This document shows, one piece after another, positions 1-8,370 of a stretch of DNA of 64,000 nucleotides. The stretch comes from Spirochaetota bacterium (GTDB lineage: Bacteria; Spirochaetota; Spirochaetia; Treponematales; Treponemataceae). The notes below the pieces were generated by a model. It did not search any database, was not told the DNA's origin, and saw only the letters and a program-made list of their open reading frames with translations. The stretch is taken from positions 372,001-436,000 of the forward strand of contig JAEWSQ010000007.1 of the NCBI GenBank assembly GCA_023398165.1. Direction: 5' to 3'. How positions within the stretch are numbered: the stretch's first letter is position 1; each line of letters starts with the position of its first letter. Position numbers and translations under genes: made by a program.

Positions 1-635
1 TTTGTCGTCCGCAGGTATTCCTGCAAAAAAAAGATCGTGCTTATGTCGAGGTGGTTTGTCGGTTCATCCAGGAGGAGAAGCTTTGTATCTTCTACGAGAA
101 CTTGAGCGAGGCAGACTTTTTTTATCATTCCGCCCGATAATGTACTCATCTTCCGCTTAAGATCGTGTATGCCGAGCGTTGTTAAAATGGATTTAATATC
201 AGATTCATAGTTCCACAGTTCATTGCGGTTCATTGTTTCTGTCAGATCATTACATTCACTGACGAGCGGAAGAGGTATGGATAGTCCCGGATTATTCTGA
301 GCAAAATCCGTCATCATTGAAAGTATATTTTCATACCGGCGGATAATCCTGAGTTTGGGGCTGTCGCTTATAAAAATATGTTCCTCGATGGTGTGTTCTT
401 TTTCATATACGGGATTTTGGGGAAGATACGATACGCCTGCTTCCTTATTAATAACTATGCTTCCGCCTTCGCTTTCGAGTGTTCCTGCGATGCACTGGAG
501 GAGCGTGCTCTTTCCTGAGCCGTTTTTCCCGATGAGGGCAGCCTTGTCCCCTTCATTTAAACCGAAACTTACATCTTTAAATAAGGGTTTTTCACGACCC
601 ATGCGTGCGATACTGCTGACTGATAAATAATTCAT
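1..635 (-). CDS. ABC-F family ATP-binding protein (5' part only)
   Basis: Reads leftward off the window edge, so only about the first 211 residues are visible. Translating the reverse strand from the ATG at 635 gives one nucleotide-binding domain: Walker A GKNGSGKST near residue 38, signature LSGGM near residue 169, and Walker B LLLLDEPTNHLD just after. The DEPTNHLD form is typical of ABC-F (Uup/EttA-like) proteins, which have two cassettes in one chain, no membrane domain, and act on ribosomes or DNA rather than in transport. The second cassette should lie outside the window. There is only a weak AAGAAG ribosome site before the ATG. The member (Uup, YdiF or an antibiotic-resistance type) cannot be decided from this half. 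Confidence 0.85.
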   Translation of the reverse strand, partial: MNYLSVSSIARMGREKPLFKDVSFGLNEGDKAALIGKNGSGKSTLLQCIAGTLESEGGSIVINKEAGVSYLPQNPVYEKEHTIEEHIFISDSPKLRIIRRYENILSMMTDFAQNNPGLSIPLPLVSECNDLTETMNRNELWNYESDIKSILTTLGIHDLKRKMSTLSGGMIKKVCLAQVLVEDTKLLLLDEPTNHLDISTIFFLQEYLRTT

Positions 636-709
636 ACTTCTTATGAGTATATCAATTTTTATATTTTTTTGATACAGTAGCAGCTATACTATCAATTTCA
701 GGCGGTTGT

Positions 710-1639
710 ATGCTCATCAGCTTTTTATCGGTCGGACAGCAGGTTATCATCCTTTTTCTTCTTATTTCTGTCGGTTTTATCACCGCAAAAAAGGGTTTTT
801 TTACAAAGGAAAGCATTGCTAACCTTGCAGCGTTTATTTTATATGTGGTGACTCCCTGCGTTATTATTGAATCTTTTAACCGTCCCTTTGATCCTTCAAT
901 GCTTTCTTCCCTTGTTACCGCACTTCTATGTGCTGTCTTTGTTCATGGTTTGACTATTATCCTCGTATCTTTTTTTATAAAGGATAAAGAGGAATCGAGA
1001 AAAAGAGTTCTTCAGTTCGGTGTGGTTTTTTCTAACTGCGGCTTTATGGCTCTTCCTCTTCAGTCTGCGCTTCTCGGCTCCGACGGTGTCTTTTTCGGCG
1101 CTGCTTTTATAGCTGTCTTTAATATTTTTGTCTGGACATACGGTATTAATCTTATGGACGAAGGTGCAAAATTTCTTGCTTTCAAAAAGATGTTCTTAAA
1201 TCCCGGTGTCATAGGAGTGGGAATCGGACTCCTCTTGTTCTTAACACCGCTTGAACTTCCTTTTTTATTGTTTAAACCTGTGCAGTACTTTGCCGCCCTT
1301 AATACTCCTCTTCCCATGGTTGTTGTCGGGTTTTATCTTTCTCAGATCACAAGTCTTGCTTTTTTTAAAGATACGAAACTGCTGTGGAGCCTCTGTGTAC
1401 GTTTAGTAATAGTACCTCTTCTCAGCCTTGCGGCTTTATACTTTATGGGTGTAAAGGGAGTCCTTCTCACGGCTGTGATAATTGCCGCCTCTGCTCCTAC
1501 CGGAGTGAACACGGTCATGTTTGCGGTGAAGTTTAATAAGGATCCCGCTCTCGCTGTGACCATGGTCTCGGTGTCGACTCTGTTTTCTATTATTACGATG
1601 CCGCTAATTGTCTCTTTTGCCATGTTCCTTGGACGCTGA
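710..1639 (+). CDS. AEC family permease (auxin efflux carrier-like)
   Basis: A 309-residue, very hydrophobic protein with about ten membrane segments, arranged as two five-helix halves around a short charged loop (FIKDKEESRKR, near residue 90). This matches the AEC/PIN-like family (PF03547), whose bacterial members move malate, malonate or other small organic anions; the substrate cannot be read from sequence. The start has an AGGCGG ribosome site. It is transcribed away from the ABC-F gene and converges on the radical-SAM gene with 22 bp between the stops. Nothing in the neighbourhood points to a substrate. Confidence 0.8.
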   Translation: MLISFLSVGQQVIILFLLISVGFITAKKGFFTKESIANLAAFILYVVTPCVIIESFNRPFDPSMLSSLVTALLCAVFVHGLTIILVSFFIKDKEESRKRVLQFGVVFSNCGFMALPLQSALLGSDGVFFGAAFIAVFNIFVWTYGINLMDEGAKFLAFKKMFLNPGVIGVGIGLLLFLTPLELPFLLFKPVQYFAALNTPLPMVVVGFYLSQITSLAFFKDTKLLWSLCVRLVIVPLLSLAALYFMGVKGVLLTAVIIAASAPTGVNTVMFAVKFNKDPALAVTMVSVSTLFSIITMPLIVSFAMFLGR

Positions 1640-1661
1640 CTTTTTTATGTAAAACTGATAG

Positions 1662-2780
1662 CTACCCGACAGATACAGTGCAGCAAGGGTTTTCTAGTGC
1701 GCTGCGGTTTTCAGAATTTCCTGCTTGTGGTGAAGTGTATAGATGAAGTGAGCCGCCTCTGCAGTGCTTCCAGTAAGGGCAGGATACACATTTCCCTTTT
1801 TTTGCCCAGGAACGGTCCCTCATTATAGAAAATTTATGTTCCCAAATATCCGTAAAATTATCAGTGTATATTGAACCTTGAATGAACTGAGGCTCCCTCA
1901 CGCTAAGGCAGCCTGTGATTGATCCGTCGCACATTACTGAGGCTGTGGATATTCCTGATCTGCAGAAAAAATAGAAATCGCGGACTTTTTTTTCATACAC
2001 TCCCAAAAATCCTTCACACGAATACGCTGTTTTTATCGATGATGTTTTACGGGCGGTACTAATAAAATTCATCAGTTTAGTACGTTCTTCCTGATTGAGG
2101 ACAAGCTCGCATTTTCGGGAAGCTCTTCCTGAGGGAAAAATACTGAATATGCGCCATGAAGGAACATTATTTTCCTCCAATACTTTCTTAAGATCAGGGA
2201 GTGTTTGTATGTTACGCTTGTTAGTGCAGGTTATCACGTCAAACCCGAATGAGTTTTTATTTTGTGTATATACTTCTGAACACAGTCTTACGGCATTCAT
2301 TGACTTTGCATATGCTTCTTTGTTCTGCCGCAGCCAGTTATGATCATCTTCCAGACCGTCAATACTGATGCTTACCGATTTCATTCCTGCCTGCAGAAGA
2401 TGAATAAGTTTCTGTTCAGTAAGCAGTATTCCGTTTGTCACTATTCCCCACGGAAAACCTCTTTCAGTTATTTCTCTTCCTGCTTCTTCCAAATCTTTGC
2501 GGAGAAGCGGTTCCCCTCCGGTTATACAGATAAAAATATCAGATGGAGTATATGAGAAAGCAATATCATCAAGGACTTTAAGGAAATCAGCGGTATTCAT
2601 ATCCGGTATGGATGACTGCTTCAGGCAGTCGCTGCCGCAATGGAGGCACGACAAGTTGCAGCGCAGCGTGGCTTCCCAAAAAAGGTACGTTAAGGTGTGT
2701 CTTTGTACTTCCCGTTTGCGGTAGACAGAAAAAAGTGAGAGTTCAATCTTCTGTCGTACAGTAAGTTTATTTCTTTTCAA
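1662..2780 (-). CDS. Radical SAM/SPASM protein of the rSAM/lipoprotein system
   Basis: The N-terminal part carries the 4Fe-4S motif of radical SAM enzymes, CNLSCLHC, followed by GSDC, then the GGEPLLR segment that contacts SAM. The C-terminal third is cysteine-rich (CRSG, CDGSITGC, CVSCPYWKHC, NPCC), as in SPASM-type auxiliary-cluster domains that modify peptides. It ends in the same operon as, and overlaps, a small lipoprotein gene just upstream. This is the arrangement I know from the uncharacterised rSAM/lipoprotein pairs (TIGR04133/TIGR04134) of Bacteroidetes and treponemes. The start is uncertain. The reading frame is open to 2861, but family members begin close to the KLTVRQKIELSLF segment, so I chose the TTG at 2780; ATG 2804 is the alternative and no choice has a good ribosome site. 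The reaction is unknown. Modification of the partner lipoprotein is an inference from pairing. Confidence 0.8.
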   Translation of the reverse strand: MKRNKLTVRQKIELSLFSVYRKREVQRHTLTYLFWEATLRCNLSCLHCGSDCLKQSSIPDMNTADFLKVLDDIAFSYTPSDIFICITGGEPLLRKDLEEAGREITERGFPWGIVTNGILLTEQKLIHLLQAGMKSVSISIDGLEDDHNWLRQNKEAYAKSMNAVRLCSEVYTQNKNSFGFDVITCTNKRNIQTLPDLKKVLEENNVPSWRIFSIFPSGRASRKCELVLNQEERTKLMNFISTARKTSSIKTAYSCEGFLGVYEKKVRDFYFFCRSGISTASVMCDGSITGCLSVREPQFIQGSIYTDNFTDIWEHKFSIMRDRSWAKKGKCVSCPYWKHCRGGSLHLYTSPQAGNSENRSALENPCCTVSVG

Positions 2781-3156
2781 GGGTGATGTTATACGTGGTG
2801 TCATATACCGATGCAGAATCGGGATGCAGCACTTCTGTCTTAAAATCTCCGCCGTTTGCATCCCCGTCGGTATCGGAAAATGTTAGTTCTATAGGCACCT
2901 GTGCATAATGATATGATTGAATAAAGAAACTTCCGTCATTTGCGGTAATTCCGTAATACGAAGCTTCTCCGGTTGTAAACGTAACGTCTATGTTTTTTAC
3001 CGGAATAGGTGTCCCGTCATCATGTATAAAATGCACGGAACCTTCAATAAAGCCTGCAGGGGGAGGGGAGCCGTAACAGGCAGTCAGTGTGCCGATTCCT
3101 ATGAGGGCTAACACCGACTGAGTAATTTTTTTATAAAGGGCTTTTACTTTTTTCAT
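2767..3156 (-). CDS. Radical SAM-associated putative lipoprotein
   Basis: A 129-residue protein beginning with a basic N-terminus and a hydrophobic stretch ending LTACYG, a lipobox with the modified cysteine near residue 27. Mature sequence starts YGSPPPAGF, and the body is a small beta-rich domain with the look of a carboxypeptidase-regulatory-like fold (GITANDGSFFIQSY). This is the partner type always found beside the rSAM enzyme of the preceding entry. The start is set by GGAGAC about 6 nt before the ATG. The gene is first in the two-gene operon and its 3' end overlaps the start of the radical-SAM gene, which suggests translational coupling. Expected location: outer leaflet of the inner membrane or the outer membrane. 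Function unknown. Confidence 0.75.
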   Translation of the reverse strand: MKKVKALYKKITQSVLALIGIGTLTACYGSPPPAGFIEGSVHFIHDDGTPIPVKNIDVTFTTGEASYYGITANDGSFFIQSYHYAQVPIELTFSDTDGDANGGDFKTEVLHPDSASVYDTTYNITLEKK

Positions 3157-3232
3157 TCTTGTCTCCGAAAAAAAAAGAATACACTAATAGTATAGGAGAG
3201 GTTCGCAAAATTGTCCACAAAGGTTTCTGTCT

Positions 3233-4552
3233 TTAAATAGGTTCACCTGCTTCCATAAGCCTCTTGTTAAACGGTGTAATTACAGCTGCTAAAAGCATAA
3301 CCGCTCCGGTTATAATGAGTATTGTTTCAATTGAAACAGTATCTGCAAGGGGACCGAAGAGCAGCATTGAAAGCGGCATCAAAGACTGTGCGAGCATACC
3401 GTAAATGCTGAATACACGCCCCAGAAAGGCGTCTTCTATGTGTTCCTGAAGCATGACTGTTGCAGGGGTGTTCATTAAGGGCAGCGCAATGCCGAATATC
3501 AGCATAAAAAAGAGGTACATAATAAAGGGCAAAAGGTTAGTAATACCAAAAAGAGTTGAATTAGAAAGCCCTAAAATCCTGGACAAAAACGGCGAAAGTC
3601 CGAGTGCGAAGGTGCAAAAAGCCATTACGGTATTAGCACTGAGAATGGTTTTCATCCTGTTTTTGAATCCGCCCCACGCCGCAATGACACCTCCTCCAGC
3701 CATCATACCGACAGAAAAAACAATCTCAATTGCGGTCAGCCGCCATACTTCGCTGCCGTAAGAACGGGCAGTCTGCAGGGGTGTTAAAAAGGCTGCGGGT
3801 GAAACGAGGATTAACAGCACTGCATTATAGGCGAAAAAAGAAAGAAGGTAGCGGTGGTTTTTTATGTATGATAAGCCGCCTTTGAAATCGCTTAGGAATC
3901 CGTCGGAGGCTGCAGGGGCAGGAGATGAGGCATCGGGCTGTGTATCGTCAGTCTGTACACCGGTATCTTCTTTTTTTTGTTCATGTACAAAAAAAAGCAA
4001 TACTGATATTGCCAAAAGAGCGGTAAGGGCATCTATGAGAAAAATTGAGTTCATGGGAAGAACTGCTAGGAGGCTTCCTGCTGTGATGGGGGAGACAAGC
4101 ATGAGTGCGCTTTGCAGAGTTCCGTTAATCCCGTTCACCCGTGTAAGCTGTTCTTTAGGCACTATTCGGGGTAAAAAGGCTCCAACGGCAGGCTGATGTA
4201 CCGCATTGCCCAGTGAGCGAAGCGCTGCTGCAGTGAAGAAAAGGAAGACTTCAGATATATTAAACGAAAGAAGAAGCGCTGTTATAACGCTTACAACAGC
4301 TATAAAAGCATCCGCAATTGCAATAATCTTTTTCCGGTCATAGCGGTCTGCCCAAACACCTGCAAAGGGCGACAATACAAAGGCCGGCATAAATCCTGCA
4401 ATAATGTAGCCTGTCATCACAAAGCCTGACTGTGTATCAAGAGTCAGATGCCACATCATAGCATACTGCACAAGCGATGAGCCGAACAGCGAAAGTGATT
4501 GCCCGCCGAGGAAGAAGACAGCGTTTTTTTTCCAGTTGTATTCTTTATTCAT
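3233..4552 (-). CDS. MFS transporter, DHA3 (macrolide-efflux/EntS-like) type
   Basis: A 439-residue protein with about twelve membrane helices. The N-terminus (FLGGQSLSLFGSSLVQYAM) and the loop after helix 2 (AGVWADRYDRKKI) match the DHA3 drug-exporter branch of the major facilitator superfamily (MFS_3 in Pfam). A charged, proline- and alanine-rich central loop (around residues 195-225) separates the two six-helix halves. Members export macrolides, siderophores or other amphipathic compounds; the substrate here is unknown. There is no ribosome site before the ATG, and a TATACT box touches the start codon, so the true start may be internal or the message unusual. It is monocistronic, 77 bp downstream of the lipoprotein start on the same strand. 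Confidence 0.8.
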   Translation of the reverse strand: MNKEYNWKKNAVFFLGGQSLSLFGSSLVQYAMMWHLTLDTQSGFVMTGYIIAGFMPAFVLSPFAGVWADRYDRKKIIAIADAFIAVVSVITALLLSFNISEVFLFFTAAALRSLGNAVHQPAVGAFLPRIVPKEQLTRVNGINGTLQSALMLVSPITAGSLLAVLPMNSIFLIDALTALLAISVLLFFVHEQKKEDTGVQTDDTQPDASSPAPAASDGFLSDFKGGLSYIKNHRYLLSFFAYNAVLLILVSPAAFLTPLQTARSYGSEVWRLTAIEIVFSVGMMAGGGVIAAWGGFKNRMKTILSANTVMAFCTFALGLSPFLSRILGLSNSTLFGITNLLPFIMYLFFMLIFGIALPLMNTPATVMLQEHIEDAFLGRVFSIYGMLAQSLMPLSMLLFGPLADTVSIETILIITGAVMLLAAVITPFNKRLMEAGEPI

Positions 4553-4603
4553 AGTATAACAGCAGTATCTATGTACCGTCGGCGTAAATTACTCAAATGA
4601 TGA

Positions 4604-5383
4604 CTATATAAGTCCCATAATGAGTTTATACGCAACGGTTCCTGGTTTGGGAATTGAGGGAAGATTGTCCCGGGTAAACCATTTGGCCTCATCAATCTCA
4701 TCAGCCTGAAGGTGAAAACTTCCTTCTTTATAGTCGGCTTTATATGCGAGCATAAGCTGATCGGGAAACGGCCAGCTCTGACTCGTTATGTAGCGTATAT
4801 TTTGAATCGTTATGCCGACTTCCTCTTTAACTTCACGTGCAACGGCTTCTTCAGCGGATTCACCATGTTCAACATAGCCTGCAAGACACGTGTACACATC
4901 GGTATTTCTCTGACTATGGCGCGCAAGGAGCACAGAACCCTCTTTTTCAATCAATACGATAACGGCAGGAGCAATTGTCGGGAAAAACTGCTCGGAGCAC
5001 ATCATGCAGCTTCTCGCTGTTTCAAATTTATCATCCTGGAGGGGTGCTCCGCAGCTTGAGCAGAAGTGAGTTCTTGATCTCCAGCACAATAAGGCATGAG
5101 CCCGGGAAGCTTTTTGAGAATACGGTTTATCTTCAACAAAGAGGGACCGGAGCGGTATAAATTTGTATCCTGCGGGTGCGGGTGCATTGTCTTCCAGAAG
5201 GAGAGCCGTATAATTATGCTCGGGCTCTGAAAACCAATCCTTTACCAGAAGATGATCGAGACATTTTAAAACTGTCTGGTCATCAGGCAGGTCTTCTGTC
5301 TTCTCATCCGCAAGCAGCGAGGCATTTTTAAATATCAGGTGCAGAGGATAAAAATCTCCTGCTCTGGTTGTAATCATAGGCAT
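4604..5383 (-). CDS. nudC: NADH pyrophosphatase (NudC-type Nudix hydrolase)
   Basis: A 259-residue protein with the NudC layout: an N-terminal domain, a four-cysteine zinc ribbon (CSSC then CMMC, around residues 108-129), and a Nudix domain. The Nudix box has the form GYVEHGES, then REVKEEVGI, with all glutamates expected for metal binding. The segment SQSWPFPDQ after it is the NudC signature (usually SQPWPFP). NudC cleaves NADH to NMNH and AMP and removes NAD caps from RNA. The gene is monocistronic. The ATG at 5383 has no ribosome site but sits 6 nt after a -10 box (see its promoter entry). Confidence 0.88.
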   Translation of the reverse strand: MPMITTRAGDFYPLHLIFKNASLLADEKTEDLPDDQTVLKCLDHLLVKDWFSEPEHNYTALLLEDNAPAPAGYKFIPLRSLFVEDKPYSQKASRAHALLCWRSRTHFCSSCGAPLQDDKFETARSCMMCSEQFFPTIAPAVIVLIEKEGSVLLARHSQRNTDVYTCLAGYVEHGESAEEAVAREVKEEVGITIQNIRYITSQSWPFPDQLMLAYKADYKEGSFHLQADEIDEAKWFTRDNLPSIPKPGTVAYKLIMGLI

Positions 5384-5418
5384 GCATACAGGATATCACG
5401 GCTTGTCATATTTTGCAA
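5384..5418 (-). promoter_or_regulatory. Leaderless-type promoter of nudC
   Basis: Read on the minus strand: -35 TTGCAA (5418-5413), a 17-bp spacer, -10 TATCCT (5395-5390), then 6 nt to the ATG. A start point about 7 nt after the -10 box would put the ATG at the very 5' end of the mRNA. No Shine-Dalgarno sequence is present. Seen by eye; not scored against a background model. Confidence 0.5.
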
Positions 5419-5537
5419 AGAAAAAATAACAGACGGCATTCATCTTCACGAAACTCCGCCTGTACTGCTGTTTGTTCTTTTTTGCTTTTAAAAAACACAA
5501 TATATAGCGTACTTGACGGTGAAGATACGGAAACCTC

Positions 5538-5572
5538 TTGATGAAATACAGTATTTGTGTTAATGTCTGTAA
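5538..5572 (+). promoter_or_regulatory. Leaderless-type promoter of the purine operon
   Basis: -35 TTGATG (5538-5543), a 17-bp spacer, -10 TAATGT (5561-5566), then 6 nt to the purE ATG. No ribosome site precedes the ATG. The geometry leaves no room for a purine riboswitch in a 5' leader. The upstream 140 bp back to nudC hold nothing else that I can name. Confidence 0.5.
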
Positions 5573-6070
5573 ATGAAAGTAGCAATCTTTTTCGGATCAA
5601 CATCTGATACTGAGACGATGAAGAAGGCAAGTTCCGTGCTTGCCGGCTTCGGTGTGGGCTATAGCGCCTTTGTCCTGTCTGCTCACCGTTCCGGTGATCT
5701 TCTAAAACAAAAAATCATAGAAATTGAAAATGACGGCTGTGAAGTAATAATTGCCGGTGCGGGGCTTGCGGCTCACCTTCCCGGTGTTATTGCCTCTCAT
5801 ACTGTTCTGCCGGTTATCGGTGTTCCTCTTGAATGCATTTCAAACGGCTCCAACGGATTAGGCGGCCTTGATGCGCTTTATTCAATTGTACAGATGCCCC
5901 GTCAGATACCCGTTGCAACTGTGGGCATTAATAATGCCGCCAACGCTGCATATTTAGCGGTAGAAATACTCGCAGTAAAATATCCTGAGCTTCGTATGAA
6001 ACTCAAAGATTTTAGAAAAAAACTAGCCCAAGAGGCAGCCGAAAACGGCGGTATGGGAGTCACTCTATGA
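5573..6070 (+). CDS. purE: PurE, phosphoribosylaminoimidazole carboxylase/mutase
   Basis: A 165-residue single-domain PurE with GSTSDTETM near the N-terminus (phosphate binding), LSAHRS with the catalytic histidine, and [10 protein letters not shown] in the second half. Class I PurE interconverts N5-CAIR and CAIR together with PurK; class II PurE carboxylates AIR directly. Treponema denticola PurE is known to be a class II-type AIR carboxylase. No purK lies beside it here, and the central loop ([19 protein letters not shown]) differs from the usual class I GGAAHLPG, so a direct AIR carboxylase is plausible but not proved. First gene of purECFMN. It overlaps purC by 4 nt (ATGA). Confidence 0.92.
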   Translation: MKVAIFFGSTSDTETMKKASSVLAGFGVGYSAFVLSAHRSGDLLKQKIIEIENDGCEVIIAGAGLAAHLPGVIASHTVLPVIGVPLECISNGSNGLGGLDALYSIVQMPRQIPVATVGINNAANAAYLAVEILAVKYPELRMKLKDFRKKLAQEAAENGGMGVTL

Positions 6071-6795
6071 CTGACGGTTTAAAAGTTGAAAAGAAAGAGC
6101 AGATGTATGAAGGAAAAGCTAAAAAAGTATTTGCAACAAACGATCCTTCTCTAGTTATCATGGAATATAAAGATTCAGCTACCGCATTTAACGGTGAAAA
6201 AAAAGGCACCATTGATGAAAAAGGAGTCATGAATAATAAAATTTCCAATTCCCTTTTTGAAATGCTCGGTTCCAAGGGTATTCCGACACATTTTCTTAAA
6301 CAGCTTTCAGACCGTGAAGTTTTATGCAAAAAAGTTACAATTGTGCCCCTCGAGGTAATTGTCCGTAACGTTGCGGCGGGTTCATTCAGTAAAAGACTCG
6401 GTATTCCGGAAGGAAGCGCTCTAAAAACGACTATTTTCGAAATCTCATATAAAGATGATGCTCTCGGCGACCCGCTTATTAATGACTATCATGCAGTGGC
6501 AATCGGCGCTGCAACCTGGGAAGAATTGAAAACTATTTATACCCTGGCCGGAAAAATTAACGATATTCTTAAGTCATTTTTTCTGGATCTCGGGATTAAA
6601 CTCATCGATTTTAAGCTCGAATTCGGAAAAGATAAAGACGGAAATATAATTCTTGCCGATGAGATTTCCCCCGATACCTGCCGGTTTTGGGATGCAAAGA
6701 CAAACGAGAAACTTGATAAAGACCGCTTCAGACGGGATATGGGAAATGTTAAGGAAGCCTATGTGGAAATCCTTAACCGTGTAACAAAAAAGTAA
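6067..6795 (+). CDS. purC: PurC, SAICAR synthase
   Basis: A 242-residue SAICAR synthetase that joins CAIR and aspartate with ATP. Diagnostic segments are YEGKAKKVF at the start of the ATP-grasp-like fold, [18 protein letters not shown], and [13 protein letters not shown] near the C-terminus. Length fits the bacterial family (235-245). The start overlaps the purE stop in an ATGA, indicating coupled translation. A second in-frame methionine at residue 15 could also serve, but the coupled ATG is preferred. Confidence 0.95.
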   Translation: MTDGLKVEKKEQMYEGKAKKVFATNDPSLVIMEYKDSATAFNGEKKGTIDEKGVMNNKISNSLFEMLGSKGIPTHFLKQLSDREVLCKKVTIVPLEVIVRNVAAGSFSKRLGIPEGSALKTTIFEISYKDDALGDPLINDYHAVAIGAATWEELKTIYTLAGKINDILKSFFLDLGIKLIDFKLEFGKDKDGNIILADEISPDTCRFWDAKTNEKLDKDRFRRDMGNVKEAYVEILNRVTKK

Positions 6796-6863
6796 GATTA
6801 ATGAGAGAAAGTTCTGTCCTCCGCAGTCCGGTTGAACAGAGCTTTTTTCTTTTCGGGGGAATT

Positions 6864-8297
6864 ATGGAAAATATGTTTGAACCTGATTTTGACAAACTGC
6901 ATGAAGAATGCGGAATAGTAGGAATTTATCTTAATAAAAAAGATTCCAATGATTTTAATGCAGCGCGCATGGCGTATTACGGCCTTTATTCTCTGCAGCA
7001 CCGCGGTCAGGAAAGTGCCGGTATTGCGGTAATGAATGACGGAGAGGTTGACCAGCACAAGGGAATGGGGCTGGTATCTGAAGTATTTCAAGCAGATAAA
7101 CTAGAGGAAATGAAGGGTGAGATTGCTGTGGGACATGTGCTCTATTCAACATCAGGAGCTGCACATATTGAGAATGCCCAGCCTTTTGTTAACCGGTTTA
7201 AGCTCGGCTCTATTGCTGTTGCCCACAACGGAACCCTCGTTAATTATCTTCAGCTAAAAGAATTTCTTGAGGAAACAGGCTCAACCTTTGTTTCAACAAG
7301 CGATTCCGAGGTTATCATCAAACTCATTGCCAAGAATTACAAAAAGGGTCTTGAAAAGGCTTTGACAGATACTATCCAGATGATTAAGGGTTCTTTTGCC
7401 CTGGCGGTGATGACAGAGAGCTGCCTTATCGGGGCACGCGATCCCCACGGCATCCGTCCTCTGTGTCTTGGCAAGCTTGATAACGGATGGGTTCTGGCAA
7501 GTGAAAGCTGCGCTCTGGACGCAATCGGAGCGGAACTTGTACGCGACATAAGACCCGGTGAAATTGTTATTATTAATGACGACGGAGTGCTGTCATTCGA
7601 ATTTGGAGAGCATACATCCAAGCAGACATGCATTTTTGAATATGTTTATTTTGCCCGTCCCGATTCAATCATGGACGGAATCCCTGTACAGGAAGCAAGA
7701 CTCAGAATGGGCGCAGTCCTTGCCCGGGAAAGCGGTGTCAGTGCCGATGTCGTTATCGGTGTGCCTGATTCAGGACTCGGAGCAGCAATGGGATACTCCA
7801 AGGCAGCAGGAATTCCTTATGCAATGGGAATAGTAAAAAATAAATACATCGGAAGAACCTTTATAGCTCCAACCCAGTCAGCCCGGGAGAAAATGGTTTT
7901 CGTAAAACTCAATGCCCTTAAAAGCGATGTTAATGGAAAACGCGTCGTTATTATAGATGACTCAATAGTCCGGGGAACAACCTGCCGCCGTCTTATTCAA
8001 ATTCTGCGCCGTGCAGGAGCTAAGGAAGTTCATTTCAGAGTTTCTTCTCCTCCTGTCAAGTTTCCCTGCTACTTCGGCATCGATACACCGAGCAGGGCTG
8101 ACTTAATATCGTCTGCAAACTGTGTTGACGATGTATGCAAGCAGATCGGCGCGGATACCCTTGCTTTTATTTCCATCGAAGGAATGATTGAGGCAATCAA
8201 TGGTCTGGATAATACCGGATGCACATACTGCAGAGGCTGTTTCACAGGAGAATATCCGGTTCCGGTTCCCGGTGAACTCGCCGGAAAACGTCTGTAA
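6864..8297 (+). CDS. purF: PurF, amidophosphoribosyltransferase (B. subtilis type)
   Basis: Makes phosphoribosylamine from PRPP and glutamine, the first committed purine step. The N-terminal glutamine amidohydrolase begins at CGIVG, whose cysteine is the nucleophile at residue 16, so a 15-residue propeptide must be removed, as in B. subtilis. The PRPP site is VVIIDDSIVRGTT. Cysteines at TCIFEYVYF, KFPCYFG and CTYCRGCF match the ligands of the 4Fe-4S cluster of the B. subtilis class, which makes the enzyme oxygen-sensitive. I set the start at 6864, preceded by GGGGGA; the frame is open to 6801 but that start has no ribosome site. It lies 68 bp after purC. Confidence 0.94.
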   Translation: MENMFEPDFDKLHEECGIVGIYLNKKDSNDFNAARMAYYGLYSLQHRGQESAGIAVMNDGEVDQHKGMGLVSEVFQADKLEEMKGEIAVGHVLYSTSGAAHIENAQPFVNRFKLGSIAVAHNGTLVNYLQLKEFLEETGSTFVSTSDSEVIIKLIAKNYKKGLEKALTDTIQMIKGSFALAVMTESCLIGARDPHGIRPLCLGKLDNGWVLASESCALDAIGAELVRDIRPGEIVIINDDGVLSFEFGEHTSKQTCIFEYVYFARPDSIMDGIPVQEARLRMGAVLARESGVSADVVIGVPDSGLGAAMGYSKAAGIPYAMGIVKNKYIGRTFIAPTQSAREKMVFVKLNALKSDVNGKRVVIIDDSIVRGTTCRRLIQILRRAGAKEVHFRVSSPPVKFPCYFGIDTPSRADLISSANCVDDVCKQIGADTLAFISIEGMIEAINGLDNTGCTYCRGCFTGEYPVPVPGELAGKRL

Positions 8298-8370
8298 AAC
8301 TGTATACCGTGAACTAAGAGAAACCGGTTGAATACAGATGGCATAAGTATAAAAGAGAAGGAGAATTAGA

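Noticed and set aside
5384..5572. Purine riboswitch before purE
   Set aside because: The best promoter ends 6 nt before the ATG, leaving no leader, and no purine-aptamer core was seen.
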